A stretch of DNA of 64,000 nt from Armillaria gallica (GCA_037576215.1 JBANDB010000017.1:1736001-1800000); one strand, 5' to 3'; positions 1-13,024 are shown, numbered from the stretch's first letter. The notes: generated by a model from the letters alone, not told the origin. Numbers and translations: made by a program.

Positions 1-2461
1 ACCTCGCCCGACAGGACGACGGAACAGCTGCTTTCTGCCAGCAAAGGATTCGATTATCTCTTCTCTAATGCCATATCTGACGCCCAGACGGAGTTCGCCA
101 CCGACGATTCACCATTTCATTCGTTGGGCGCTGGCGTTTGCGTGTTTTTGGAGGCCGCCATGGGAATGGAGGTACATATCAGCGTGTATACGACAGTGCA
201 TTGACACTTAATTTTTTCCAGTCAGCCAAGATGGAGGAAGCCGCGAAATCTCTGGCCCTGTCTGAGGCTGGATCCAGGAAGCAGATGAAGACCGCCAAAA
301 GCAAGACAAACGCGAGACTACCGCCCGGAATTGAGTGGGAGATAGTGAATGCTGATTCTGTCGTGCTGTTGGGTATTACACATGCGCTGGGGTACGCGCG
401 GTGATTGTGTGACATTTTCGACGGATACTAACCGACCCTGCATCCAGCGAATCGTACATGGGATACCTTCAGTGCATGTAATATCGCCGTCTCTTCTCCT
501 GATTACGTTCTCATCCAATCACAGATACTCCCTTAACAGGCAAGCATATTCCCTCTGTTCAAAATCAAGCCGCTAATTCCCAGGTTTAGCGCCCATTCCA
601 AATTTACCAAGTAGGTCCCAATTTGCTCACACAACCCCGAACTCACGACTTCTTCGCAGATTATTCAAGACCGTGTTCCCAAATGGTCTAGATGGGTACC
701 GAACACCAGCCGCATCACCCTCCGTATCTCGAAGGCCCTCCAATCCTAGTATCCGTTCCGTCTCTACCAATGCCACGAAGACAAGTCTCTTCAGCAAATG
801 GTCTGGCGGGTCTACGCTGGCGGTGCCCCAGCCTATCATCCCTGAAGGTCCCGTCGACGAGCTCATAATATCAGGCACGGCTTTCGGCTTCGGGCTCTTT
901 AATCTCGTCTTCTCGTTGTTGCCTAAACGTATACAGTGAGTCTCGTTCCGCTTCTCGCGTTGTCTATTCATCTTTCATCAGGGGTGTCGTCGGTTTCCTC
1001 GGTTTCAAGCATGATCGCAAGCTTGCTCTGCAAGCACTTGCAGTCTCCGCTGCTAAAACTGACGTGCATTCTGTTTTTGCCGCCCTCGTGCTGATGACAT
1101 ACCACGGCATCGTTCTCCTTCTTGCCGGCTACCAGGCCGATGAGGCGCACATACTCAAGCAATATGGTGCAATGATAGCCAGCGTCAGTGAGCGCTATCC
1201 GACGGGCTCGTTGTGGATATTGAACCAGGTATGTGTATATGATCTCAGAAATCTGTATTTTTCCTGACGTGGTGATAAGGCGAAGATCAAGCGAATGTCC
1301 TACGACGCGCCGGGGGCTATTTCAGCTCTGAGAGATGGGCTGAAACCCGATAGGGATGTGTCGTTTAAGCAGGCCGATACGCTACTTGTGTTCGAGTTAG
1401 CTTGGACGTTGCTCGCCGAGAGAAGATATGAGGAAGCCGCCATTGAATTCGTAAGAATGACGGAGTTGAACAACTGGAGTCCTGCCACGTATTACTTTAT
1501 CGCATGTGGTGAGATTCTTTGTATTCTTTCTTCTTGTTCTGATGACCTTCCTTGTAGGATGCTACATCACCATCGGCAAGTTGGACAAGGCCCAGGAGCT
1601 GTTCGACGCAGTTCCTGGAATGATTGATAAGCGAAAAATGGGTGGTAAGGATTTGCCAATGGAGGTTTTGATCAAGAAGAAGAGTTAGTATCGTCGTCTC
1701 CACTTTTGCATATTTGCTGACAACCATCCACAGTCGCTTTCTACAAGGAAAAGCAGAAACGACGTGGTGGGGACGAGAAGAATCTTGTACAATGTATGAA
1801 GATCAGTCCAGCCGAAGGTACGTTCGTTCCTTGTTAATGTTGGATGTTTTTATGACTGTGATTTTAGAGATGGCCATCTGTAAGCGTTACTCGATGTTGA
1901 CTCGATGATAATTCAAGGGAAGCTGACATCAGAACAGTCTGGAACACTCACGAGAGAATCTCGAAGGCTGTCGCTGAGGCTCACATTCGAGATTGGGCAT
2001 CCCTCACGCCGCGGCCCACCATACGAGGCGCTTATATGGAAACTCTAGACCTACCTCCTCCCCCAGCCGAGGTACCACTAGACTTGGACACGCCTGATGA
2101 ACTCGCTTTACGGTCACTTCTGCTCGGCATCGTCCACCGTGTAACGGAAGACTTTCAAACTTCCCGCACATTTTTTCAAGACGCGATTGACAAACAGGGG
2201 GATATCCGCGTTAGTACATGGATCTGCGGCGTAGCTATGTTCGAGTTGGCTGTAGTTGACCTGAAGGAGAAGGAGGCGACAGGAAAGGAGGGAGATGGAT
2301 GGGCGGAGGTGCTAGAGGGTGCCGAGGCCAAGCTGGACAAGGCGATGACTCTGGCACCAAATTCTACCGATTTGTCGTCGAGGTTGGATAGCCGTATCTC
2401 GATGCTGAGGGAAGAGATTGGGATCAAGAGGGAGATGCTTTCGGGAAATGTAGAGAAGTAG
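1..2461 (+). CDS. IML2: Iml2/TTC39-family TPR protein, 5' partial
   Basis: Eleven exons join in one frame: 1-171, 222-391, 448-477, 584-610, 660-935, 982-1228, 1280-1508, 1558-1683, 1734-1817, 1868-1879, 1938-2461. They give 631 residues and a TAG stop; the start lies upstream of the window. The product matches the Iml2/TTC39 outer-membrane TPR family, implicated in yeast in clearing protein inclusions with lipid droplets. Diagnostic stretches are [43 protein letters not shown] and the helical TPR-like C-terminal half ([26 protein letters not shown]). Every junction is GT-AG with introns of about 45-105 bp. Exon 10 is only 12 nt and is needed to keep the frame. No lesion is visible, so I take it as functional. 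Family assignment is by recall; exact splice sites are inferred. Confidence 0.88.
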
Positions 2462-3636
2462 AGGGCGAGCAAACGTCGTATTCATTATTATTAACGCTGT
2501 TACAGGGCGAAACGTACAGGTACTATCGGTTTTGAGGTTTAGCATATTACTCACTTTTACTTCGGATGTAGACTCATTAATAATTACATACTGTTCATAG
2601 GATCGGACATCCGAATACCCAAGATGCTCTAATTCACTGGTTTCGTCGCTCAATTTACAGTTTATTTGGATGCATTCAATTTGTAAGAAATGAAGTCATT
2701 ACCCCCGCTGAGCGGGGCGAACCAACTCCTCATATTTCTCCATCTTCATGAAGTGCTTATCGTGGACCACCTGTTTCGTAGGAGCATCCACCATCCACTT
2801 AAGCGCCTTCTTCCCGAATCTCAGGGAGGCGGTCGGCATATAATCCTCAACCTACTGTTCCATGCATCTATCAGTTAGCGAGCAGTGCACAAAGGCCTTT
2901 CCGAATCCGTCGTTCACAACTAATCTTGTCTCTCCAGGTTAGATGAGCCCGTTGTGATGATTTCGTTCAGCTGAAGTATTGTTTTCGCCACTAATGTAAA
3001 GGTCGTCGGTCCTTGCATGGATTATCTTACCGGACGACACTTGTTTATTCTGCCACAATTCCTCCGCCAGTCAGACTGACCCTTTCGGGGAGTCTGTGCG
3101 TCGGAGCTGACGACGGGGTGTGCGTACCATCATTTCTCGCATATTGCACACCAGACATACTACACTGGTAAGAACCGGTATGTTATCCCAATGCATCCCA
3201 ATTTCAAAGGTGCAATGTTCAAGGTTTTCCCTTCTACTAGATATCGATGTTTATCCCTCTCGTAAGCAACCACTTGCTCTTCTGTGTTTAATTGTTCATG
3301 TGTAAGCAGACGTGTTTCCACAGCTTCGTCTCTGAAGTATTCGGCGTTCGCGGAGACATTCTGAGTCGGAGTTACCACATATTCCTCTATCATTCTTCCC
3401 TTTTGACTAATCGAAGGAGGCTATTTGCCCTTCCACGCAGTACGAGATGACATCGTCTTCTACAGACCGCCAGTACTATGTTCCCGGTTGTTCTTCGAAT
3501 ACAATGTTTGATCTCACAAAGGACATTCCTGATTCGTGCATTGTTTCTTTGTTAGGCGTGATGGCTTGACGCCACTGACGCGACATCATTCTTGTCCTTC
3601 ATCCAGGTCATGTCTTTGTTCGAAGCCGTTCCCAGT
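2462..3636. other. Intergenic, no gene seen
   Basis: This holds the 3' flank of the IML2-like gene and the upstream region of the small gene at 3687. Short open frames occur on both strands, but none has splice-supported continuity, a recognisable motif or a coding look. Confidence 0.6.
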
Positions 3637-3639
3637 CAC

Positions 3640-3647
3640 TATATAAT
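3640..3647 (+). promoter_or_regulatory. TATA box of the 3687 gene
   Basis: TATATAAT lies about 40 bp before the ATG at 3687. A pyrimidine-rich stretch follows (CCTTCACTCCTACTCTCC), the usual layout of a strong basidiomycete promoter. Inferred from position and sequence only. Confidence 0.55.
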
Positions 3648-3686
3648 CGTCCTTCACTCCTACTCTCCTCAACTGTCCTGAACATC

Positions 3687-4087
3687 ATGTCCGACTCTGT
3701 TACTACGTCCGCCGCTGCCACTACAACCACTTCCAACCCGGCGTCGCAAATTGGCGAAACGACTCCCGAACTGGAGACGGCACGTGCTCCCACCTCTGTG
3801 CCACCCCAACCTGTCCCGCCTAAAGATGCCAACACCGACGCTGAGGAGGACCTTCACGAGGAACTGAAGAAGAGAGTTGTGGAGAGCCTTGAAGGTCAGT
3901 CTTCATCAGATCAATGACTCCACGATGCTGACTTATGATGCGTTCAGCCCATCGCATCGCGTCCGAGGCCACTGTAAAAATGCTTCAAAGAAATGTCGAG
4001 CTGGAGCCTAGTTCTTTGGGCAATTTATCTAGTGGCGATGAGGTCAATGTCCCAACTCGGCCTAATCTATTTTGCGACTTTAAATGA
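3687..4087 (+). CDS. Small Ser/Thr-rich hypothetical protein
   Basis: Two exons, 3687-3894 and 3948-4087, joined by a 53-bp GTCAGT...CAG intron, give a 115-residue protein. The N-terminal half is low-complexity (Ser/Thr/Ala, then Pro/Glu-rich). It is followed by a short charged helix (EEDLHEELKKRVVESLE) that continues across the intron into HRIASEATVKMLQ, so the splice joins a single amphipathic helix. The C-terminus ends in NLFCDFK. No signal peptide, membrane segment or known domain is visible. The promoter with TATA box, the clean intron and the frame continuity make a real gene likely. The function is unknown. Confidence 0.6.
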
Positions 4088-7000
4088 GCGTACACGTCGC
4101 TGCGATGTAGAGGATCAAGGACATAGACTTTGTATATTTCTGTCGGGATACTAGCGTTGGATGTTCAATAAATTTGACTCGATGTTGTTCAAACACTGTG
4201 AGACGCGACTGAAGAGAAGAGTTGGATGGTGAAGAAGTTCAAAAAACTATTCCCAGACGATGCTCTTAGGTAGGGAGAAGGACCACAGATGGCTTTCGTA
4301 TGCAAAACCGAAGTTCTCGAGTGGCGGAGCTTCATGGGATAGTGTTCCGCTGCTACGTAGAGTCATTTCTCGGGTGTAGGATACTCAATCTCGCTCGGTC
4401 TCTCTGAGTGGACCCTTATCCCGACACCGGGGACTCTGTTCTGTTCACGATGTTCTATTCTGTAAGATTGTCATCTGTAGATGTGAATTCAATTATGGCG
4501 GCTCTTTGTTCTCCCTAGCAACTCGGGAACGGCTAATTCAGGTGGACCGTCCATCAATCCAAGGCACCTGTGCCGACTCGGGGTTATTTCTGATTGAAGT
4601 CTTCTTTCTCTGTCTTGTGATAATGGCGCAATATAGTAAATTCAATGACTTGAGATAAACGAACTGGCTCATAGAGCCATTTTAAGGATGGAGAACATTC
4701 AGGGTTGTGAGCTTCGAAGTCTGGAAGATCATTCCTAGATCTGCCATCCGACTTATGATGAGATCTATCCTACCCACTGTCGTTATTTGTGAGATGCAGC
4801 CTTCGGCACATCACCTTCAAATGTCTTTGATCGTCGCGGCTGCGATAGGCTTTGGGAGAGCTGATATTCGTCGGTTGATGGCGCGCGCGTCGAGAGTATT
4901 TGATGTTACTACTAGTACAATCGTTTCTTTAGCATTCTCCTAGTCATCCATAGATTATTTCTGTCGACCAAAGTCCACTTGATGCGTACTTTCACTCACA
5001 TGCAATCGCAACCTTCTATCTCAATGATCGAGTAATCATCGTCCTCCGAGTGAGTTTCTCGACATGTTAACATCCTACCCAGGCTTATCTCTCCAGTCCA
5101 TATGGCCCGGACCCGTAGTTCTGACGACCGTGTGTCTGAAAATCACGGAACAAAATAATTATCGTCATGGGAATTCTAGGTGTAACCAATGGAGGAAGAG
5201 AAAGAAGCTCATGACTCCACGTTTCTTGAATGTTCCACGATGTCTTATCTCGAGGTACTTGAACATCGTGTCGATGTTGACAGCTGCATATGAAGTACAT
5301 CCTCGTGTCGATGGGATTTGGAGATGGAAGACATTTCATGCGGCTCCCCTCCATCCCTGATGCCGTCGTGTTATCTTAAGAGGGCAGATCGGCAAAACCT
5401 TTCAATGCCTTGCCGTATTTCACTGAGACGAAATCAAAGCCTGCAGTTGTCAAACTCGGCGGAACCATTACTGAACAAAAATTTGGCAGCCGTCAATGCG
5501 TGTAGCCCAGAACAACAGTGAACGCTTGGACAGCTGACCTCGTCTTGACATGTACCGCCGTGGAAGCGAAAATAGTACGAAGGAAATCAAGTAAAGGACT
5601 GCAGAGAAGTGAATGACAACCTTCATCGCGGGACCCCAGATTGCCGGACGAGAGCTGGAATCTCCAGGTAACGAGTCTTTCGTTGCAGACGCGACTCTGG
5701 TTATAGCCTAGGTGAGGCAGAGATAATAGCGGTAGTAGCGGTGCAGTCAGGACTGACGTAATAACCCCCGAGGAAACTTGAAATGCTTAATGATCTCCTT
5801 TGAGTCGGGACCCGTCGGAGACTCGGAGTTCGGACTGCAGCGTAGACTAAGCAAATTGACAAGTTGATTGAACTCGATTCGCCAGGTAACTGTAAGTGAT
5901 GATTCCTGTAGCTGCTGGCCATGGCATCTATGAAACGGCTCATGAGGCTTAGGACTCAGGTAGGCGTCACGTGCATTTCGCGCCCTGACGCGCTCAAGAC
6001 GCGTCTTTCATTTTGACTACATTCCACATGCACTGGTACGATCTTCAGCAGCGATATCCCGCCATAGTATGGAGTATGATTAACCATACTAGAAATGATG
6101 CAGCACCAAATTTTATCCTGGACTATTTATCCCTACCGCGTCTGCTTCGGGAACTTCACAAGCGCTGTTCCGTCAAAGTTCAGACGGTCTGGGACGGCGC
6201 AGCCTCATTTGTATGTCCTGGCTCCTGCGCAATTAACCCCATCTATTTCGAACCGTCACCCTTAGGTTGCTTTTGACCTCGCTTTCTTGGTATCGGGATC
6301 ATTGACCATCCCTTCCACCCAGGCTCTCCAACCATTCAGTCCATCTATGTCTCATCCTAGAATCGAATGTTACGAAGATGCAGAAAATCCCATGAAGTGT
6401 CTGCCTGGTATAGGCGACCTTGAGTTGAGCCCGATTGATGACTTTTGGAAGCCATTTATCATTTCAGGCCATTACATAGTTTACCTCTATCGTTGCCTTT
6501 CTTCTTCTCCTGAATCATTCCTCCGATGTATCGGCCTATGTAAATAGCAGTATATTTTCAAGCTCGAGCGAACCTTTTCCCTTTCCAGCAACATGCGAGC
6601 TCACTTTGAGGGATCACGGCATTGGAGGGAAAATCAGTACGGTAACTTTCAAAATGGTATCCTTGCGTCTCTAGTCTTCTCTTTCTAGTCGCATCCATCA
6701 TCTGACGATTTATACCCACCCGTATATCGATGCATTAACTGTATAAGGGGAACTCTCAGGCATACCTACGTTCTTCACATGTTTGTATTATTCAAGCTCT
6801 TTACGCAACTAATGAACATCTAATGCTACATCGCTCGAATTGATTACTTTGATACTCCTCTCGCCCATATTTTAGGTCAGGTCATGGCCCGAGCGTGCTG
6901 GATGATGTTTCTTGGATGTGTTTCCGGAACTGGTATTGTGGAACGTCTGTGGTCAGTATGAGGGGCTGGAGCGCTGTCCCGACTGGGAGAGGATTGGCAG

Positions 7001-7378
7001 GATCTTCGAGGAGAGGAAATTTAAGGGGACGACCCTGACGTTTTCGGTTCTGGTCAGGAGGACGTGAGTAAGGCTGAGAATGTAATGAGGAGAACGGGGA
7101 AGTGTTATGCCGTCTGGTTGAATAGGGACGGGCGATGGCTGAGGAGAGGACATGTCAGGATCAGTTTTATGATATTTTGTAGATATACATTTGGGCAAGT
7201 GTGTATCGTGTAACCCCTCCGCGAGTTCTATCAAAATTTTCAGATTTGTTTGTAAAACAAGATGTGTCAAATAAGAATAAAAAATTATGTGGTATGTGAT
7301 ACATTGAACGATAAGATTGAAATGGTGCGAGATGACAATAAATCGTGAAACATGCGAAATGTCCGGAAGCAAACAGAT
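4088..7378. other. Long region without a supported gene
   Basis: Open frames up to about 140 codons exist on both strands (for example near 6013-6547 and 6953-7372 on the minus strand), but none shows recognisable domains, convincing splice continuity or a promoter. The last part (about 6950-7378) is the 3' flank of the minus-strand zinc-finger gene. The rest looks like decayed or non-coding DNA. Confidence 0.5.
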
Positions 7379-8598
7379 TTAGAACAAAGAAAATGAATCA
7401 GCTGTGTGGAGGCTCTGCTCGAAATTAAAGTCGAGTAGTGGCTGCTCGAAGGATGAAGATGACGGCAGCGACAGACCAGAATCAAATGAAAACGATGAGT
7501 CGGTTGTCTCGAAGGACAAGAAAGAGAAGTTCACAGTCGAAGAACGGTCAATTGGTGAGGGGAAAGACGCGTTTATGGTCATATCCACGGCACCCAGGGT
7601 CGGTGGACAAGAGTACATCGATAGCGCATCATCCAAAGGGAGATATGACGCCAACATCTGTTCGGGAGTAAGAGGCGAAAGCTGGTCGTCCTCAACGAAA
7701 GATGTCGATGCCGGTGAGACTGAATAATCTGAGGATGTGCTAGATGATGGTCCAGGGAAAGAGGAGTCGAAAGGAAATGCATTGGTAGCACCAAGATTGG
7801 AGGTGTTGGAATACATCCGGAGCCATTGTTCCATCTCCGTTAAGTCGAGACGCTCCACATTCGAAACGGTCGTTTGGCGATCACCTTGATGTTCATAGAA
7901 AGTAGGTGACGCAGGAAGTTTGTTCGGGATGTAGGAATTGGGGGAAGAATCCGGGTCGGATATGAGTTCTTTGGGGGACCAGGTGTCGAGGTCCGATTGT
8001 GGAGACGTCGGGAAGGCCGCGAAACCTTCGAGTGGCATGCCAGCGCCGACAGCGGGGAGAAGTTGACTCGGTGGGAGCACTGACGATGAAGGCATGTCAG
8101 CGTTCAGATCTTGAGGTCCGTTGCATTTGCGGAGATGGCGCTCGAGGCCACGAGGTTTGGTGAAAGCTTTAGAACAGCCAACGACAGTGCATTTGTGAGG
8201 TGCCAAACTAGTGGAAGGAAACAGTCAACCTTGTAAGAAAGAACCATTGCAGAGAAAACTAACTGTGTGTTCTTTATATGAGAATCGAGATTCGATTTCT
8301 GGTTCATGGCTTTGGGACAGTATGTGCACTGGTACCTGCAAAACGGAACGATCAGTCAAGGAAGTTTTGAACCAGAAGAAAAGAGCCGTACATCGTGGCA
8401 AAGGGATTGTGGACCTTTTTATGGCGGCTGAGGCCAGTCCCGTCGGCATAATCTTTGCCGCAAATTTGGCAGACAACGCGGGAGCGGTTCTAGATAAGGG
8501 ACATGATGACATCAGCATCGGGACGATTGGGTGCCACTTTGGGCCTGATAATAAGGAGCGCTAATCACCTTCGACTTTTCGGAGGGGACGCGAGGCAT
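7379..8598 (-). CDS. C2H2 zinc-finger transcription factor
   Basis: Four exons on the minus strand, 8598-8569, 8489-8392, 8335-8264 and 8207-7379, encode 342 residues. Three zinc fingers lie at the N-terminus. Finger 1 has C17, C20, H33, H37 (CQICGKDYADGTGLSRH). Finger 2 has C46, C49, H62, H67. Finger 3 is C2HC: C73, C78, H91, C95. The finger-2 ligand H67 exists only after the third intron is removed, which supports the model. The remaining 250 residues are Ser/Pro/Asp-rich with Phe-rich acidic patches near the end (LLDFNFEQSL), as in fungal activation domains. It is a probable sequence-specific nuclear regulator; target genes are unknown. The short first exon (10 residues) is the least certain part. 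Confidence 0.82.
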
Positions 8599-8701
8599 CG
8601 TGTGTCGAGAACGGTCAAAGTATGGGGGGGAGGGACTTGTACGGATTGGGGAAGTAAAGGGAAGCAGTGGGGGATGGGGGAAAACATGCTGGGATGCCCC
8701 G

Positions 8702-8714
8702 CCTTATATTGGTT
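8702..8714 (-). promoter_or_regulatory. Core promoter of the zinc-finger gene
   Basis: On the minus strand ACCAATATAAGGCGGGG places a CCAAT box overlapping a TATATAA-like box about 105 bp before the ATG at 8598. A long C/T-rich tract (8630-8690 reversed) lies between them, typical of fungal transcription starts. Confidence 0.45.
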
Positions 8715-10429
8715 TTCGAGGTAGTGCGAATTGGTTGTCGGGATATTGACTTTAATGGATAGTTTTCCTCTTTTGGTACACGGAGTGGCGGGGGCAAGCC
8801 AGGATACGTCTTTTATGGCTATTGGTTGTAAGCAATCGAGTACCAATTGTCGATAATAGCCGTTTTGAGTAATTATGGGGCGGTGCATTGACCATCGGAG
8901 TGGCAAGAGTGGTACCCGGAGCGACGGGACCATATCCTGCGAGAAGACCGTTAGATAACTGTTTCTCCAGCAAGAAATTTAGGGAACTACCTCTCATTGA
9001 GCAGATATTATTCCTCCTGTAGTATAGTAGGAGCATAGATTATAGAGTCGTTGCTATACATCGCGTCTGTGAACAAAAGAGAAATCAACGGCCCGGACAA
9101 ACCTTTCGGTATGATTTAGGAAACGGGTTTCGAATTAGATTTTCGGCTGTAGGCACGAGTATAGTTTTCCTGAACACCAAGCTTCCGAAGGACTGGGAAA
9201 TTTTTACGATGTCTCCAACCTCAAGCTACCCGTTGCAGCAGTTGCGCTGCGGATCAACGGTAACGACGGTTACTCCTTATGGAATCTCACCAGATGTAAG
9301 CTGACACGTGCAGCTTATATTTTGATACGATGAGAAGCTGTTTGTAACAGTCAGAACGAGTAGACGAAAGTCCAGCTTGACAGAGTTGTGACAGTCCAAA
9401 AGTTGCAATGCTGAGTCAGCGCGCCCCATCTCAAACGGGACGTCGGGTATCATCGTGACAATCACACAATCAGTGTCACACATCTAAACCTCTTACGCAA
9501 AGACGTAAGGTACGCAAAAGGTATGGTATATTCTGTCCTTATTTTCACGCGAAACTGATAGCATCTCTCAGGAAGAGAAGTTGGCATACGCTCACTTGTA
9601 TGAGTTGTGTATGAGGTCGAGAATCAGGCAAGAGGTGGCTATAAAGACAGAAAGTAGTGCTTCTTGTTCTTGAAACGCAATGCCTTTCTGAATTTATCTG
9701 ATATACCGATAGTCCATACCAGGCTTCGGCATCTCTATCGCTGTCGACGAGGTATGCAGATCGCTTGACTTGGCCCGAATAGGCAGATGATACCAAAGAG
9801 TATAATGAATCAAGCACGAGTGGCTAACCGTCGTACAGTGGTACCTGGCATGTTGAGGCAAGATCGATATCATTCGGTGATAGGCTAGGAAATTCTTCGG
9901 TATGCTGCAGTATGATTGTGGAACATTTTGTTTGATATTCTTGATTGCAGGACCTCTCACACAAGGTTTACTCTCGTCAAGTACCTTGTCCAAAGCCAGG
10001 CTTAAAGCCGCACGCACTTATTCACCATAGGCGCTGGATCTCTAGGGAGAACCTTCGACTGCTTTTGTAGTCGTTTTCCCCAAGCCTAAGCCGGCGGATG
10101 TCCATAGGTCCTTGGGACCAGCCTTCTACGCGTCATTGATATTTAGAATAATATTCATTACGACCAGGCGCGTCCGAAATCGCGGCGTTATTCGGGGGTG
10201 GTTCGATACTCGTACTTTCAACGTCAGTGCTCAAGCAAGGATTCCATGGATACAAAGACGATGTTGCGACGGGATCCTTTTTTCCCCTTCCTCTGCTCTT
10301 GCTATGACACTGTTTCATTTCCCTTCCAGAAGCGCTCCTAAACAGTCTTCTAATCCCCCTGAGAGAAGACAGGGAATCCAGAATACGATATTATAGACGT
10401 TGCTGCAGAAAGGTACGGCGCGCATAGTT
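8715..10429. other. No supported gene
   Basis: Several short frames on both strands (for example minus 9694-10017) lack motifs, start context and splice continuity. I see no RNA gene or repeat here. The segment separates the zinc-finger gene from the MFS relic. Confidence 0.5.
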
Positions 10430-11160
10430 TTCCAGCGGACACTCAGACTAAATCGATATGGCACCAGCTTACCAAAGCGGCTCGACCTTCGAATCATCCC
10501 CATTGTTGTTATAGTGTTCATTTCAGAGGGTCTTGTGCGTTCCTCCCTAGCCATCAAGCTCTTTACTAATAGAGACGTCCTCACTCAAGGAAGCAGCAAT
10601 TTCAACACCGGTAAATCTCTCTCACAGGTGTTTCATATAACCTGGCACCCGGTTCAAGCTGCGGTCTCTCTATTCATGTGCTCTCCCTCATTCCGCAGAA
10701 GGATGTGGTCAAGACTTCTCACTTTTCTCGTACTTAGGTCTGGAGCCACAATTATGATTATGGCTGCGTCCCAGAACTACATCATGGTGCTCTTTCTGCG
10801 TCTCTCAAGGCGCCTTCGACGTAGGTACGTCACCAATAGCTTATCAAAATCAAACTTCTTACGGTTTCGTCCTAGGGATCCCGCCTGACGTGGTCTACTT
10901 CTTCACTTTGTACAGTCCTTGCTGTCTCCTCTGCATGTATACAGCTGACAGAGCCTTCAAGGGTGTTCCCTTCATATATCTCTGTTATCGGCAGCCATAC
11001 CACTTGGAGCCTCATTCAGTGGATATATTACATATGGAATTAGCCTTTTGAAGGATGTTCGAGGCTTGGAAGACTGCCGATCATTATTCGCTATCGCAGA
11101 CGTAACACCACGCATACTACCGCTGCTTACCATCTTAACCAAAGAATGCGGCATGGCTCT
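10430..11160 (+). pseudogene. MFS transporter relic (Dal5/ACS type)
   Basis: The frame from 10430 reads PKRLDLRIIPIVVIVFISE, the TM1 start typical of Dal5/allantoate-permease-like MFS proteins, followed by a charged loop and TM2-TM3-like segments. A plausible intron (10821-10875) leads to IPPDVVYFFTLY, the TM4 region. A frameshift follows, and the family motif resumes in another frame as SAAIPLGASFSGYITYGI then KDVRGLEDC, corresponding to TM5 and the loop after it. Sequence resembling TM6 ends near 11160 and the second half of the 12-helix protein is missing. It is therefore a truncated, frameshifted pseudogene. Substrate class cannot be told. Confidence 0.7.
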
Positions 11161-11169
11161 CCAATAACG

Positions 11170-11836
11170 ATCACACTCTCGCCGTCCGCCGCATGAAACA
11201 AGAGTCGTCCAAGCCTGTGGGGCGTAACAAAATAATATGGGACGGCGCGAAATCCATTTTAAAGGATGGACGTCTGAAAAGCAGGCGTCAGTTCGTCTTC
11301 ATCTACACAGAGTATATGACTTTTCGCACTGGCGATTGTTGGATATCAGGGGCTGAATGTAGGCTACGCACATGGGTTCCATGGTGCTATCGGCGGCGGC
11401 GGACAAGTATCTGAATTGGTCAGTGTTGTCAATTGTTTTCGCAGGTAACAACGTGTATCATTTGGCGTATGTGATGGTCAAGAACTAGTCGGGACCATGA
11501 ATGGGCGGGCTTTTCTGTCTGCACTTTGAACAATGTTTCATAACATGCCTACGGCGTATAAACGCAGGATATGTTGTAGACAGTTCTCATTCTGGTCAAG
11601 CAGCCGTCAATTTGTTGATTGTTCGTTTACACATTTTTAGCACGAGGGAGTGAAGGCTCCTGCTATTCGTCAGGCTTAGGGCTTAGACGCCATTATTCAC
11701 ACCCTCCCCACTGCCGGTAAGCCGGATTTAGAGTCAGATACCCTCGTGTATCAAAGTTGACCAGGCATGGGACCACTGGGCGTCTATCGAATCGTCCATC
11801 ACATTTACCACCACTCAAAGGCCGAACCGTCCCACC
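11170..11836. other. Spacer before the FtsJ-like gene
   Basis: No supported gene. It contains the presumed promoter of the FtsJ-like gene, without a clear TATA box near the ATG at 11837. Confidence 0.5.
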
Positions 11837-13024
11837 ATGTCAACTCCCTCTATCATGCTACACGACAATTTACACACCAACCAGCGTCAGAACTACGGCA
11901 ACGGAGGATATGTGCATCCCATCACGGCCTCCATCGAGCAATTAGGGTTTACAGAACTGAGCCATCTAAACCGCCTAAGACGTCTGGTGTGTGCGGTGTC
12001 GCCCAAATTTCCTGTTCATGATACTGACTTATTTTAGGGAAAGGGAAGTGCAATTATGGATCGCCACTACGACAGCCAACGAAACAATGCTGATAACGCT
12101 GACAAGAAGACGGAGCGCACATGGTATTTCCGGATGAGACAGATCATGGAGGAGATCGACCGATTCTGTCCTGTTTGTGTGGTTAATGACCGCGATTTCA
12201 GATTTTTGGACCTAGGGTGAGCTAGTGACTTCATCTTCACGATTTCATTGACATTTTCTAACGGCCGATCTTTGATCTAAAGTTGCTGCCCGGGCGGGTT
12301 TTCCTCTTACATTCTTGATAAGAACCCGCGAGCTACCGGCTTTGGTATCTCCCTACCTCCTCAGGAAGGGGGCCATTCTTTTCTTATGGATGAAGATCTC
12401 CTGAACCGGTACTCCATCATGTTCGCCAACATGGCTAGGTTTAAATTAGGCCCCAACTCCGACCTGAATTCGCTTCCGATCTCCACGGAAAGCTTTGACC
12501 TTGTCATTATGGATGCCCATCATCTTCGCAATCAGCCACCTATGGCGGCTCACAAAGTGTATACATCTGAGCTAATCCTCGGGCTCAAAGCAGTGAAAAT
12601 CGGGGGCTCGATTGTTCTTAAGCTTCACTGTCTGGAATCGGATTATTCAGCGCGTCTGCTTTATCTCCTCGATAAGGTGTCTTGGGAAATCAGGACATTT
12701 AAACCGATGTCCATGCACAAGGAGCGTGGTTCATTCTATGTTATTGCCCGCGGTGTCGGTTTGGATCGCCATGGCCGTCCCTCCTTTGAACGGCAGACTC
12801 GGTTGCTGCATGCGGTGGAATCGTTTCGGATTCTTTGGATGGACTTGGGGGAGGAAGGAAGCGAGAGGAGGGTGGTCGTGGAGGACCTGAATTTCATCAT
12901 CACCGTGGACGACCTCGTGAGGGAGTACACATATCGTTTAGGGCGCCTTGGCCGGAAAATCTGGGAAATCCAGGCCAGGACACTGGAGTCGTTATTCAGG
13001 ATGAGAGGGGTTATCGTCGATTAG
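11837..13024 (+). CDS. FtsJ/RrmJ-like SAM methyltransferase
   Basis: Three exons, 11837-11986, 12038-12216 and 12283-13024, encode 356 residues. The second intron splits the glycine codon of the SAM-binding motif I (FLDLG at 106-110, then CCPGGFSS), so the motif appears only after splicing. Further FtsJ marks are D187 (LVIMDAHH) and K223 (GSIVLKLHC) of the K-D-K-E catalytic tetrad. The expected C-terminal Glu (REVY in RrmJ) is replaced by Ser in RGSFYVIARG near 260. Basidiomycetes carry lineage-expanded families of such proteins, presumably RNA 2'-O-methyltransferases or relatives. Loss of the Glu makes classic rRNA methylation uncertain. The start ATG was chosen because the first exon is open and helical up to the first donor. 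No lesions seen. Confidence 0.85.

Noticed and set aside
7404..7727. 107-codon plus-strand frame opposite the zinc-finger gene
   Set aside because: It is the antisense shadow of the Ser-rich C-terminal exon of the minus-strand zinc-finger gene; no start context or motif.
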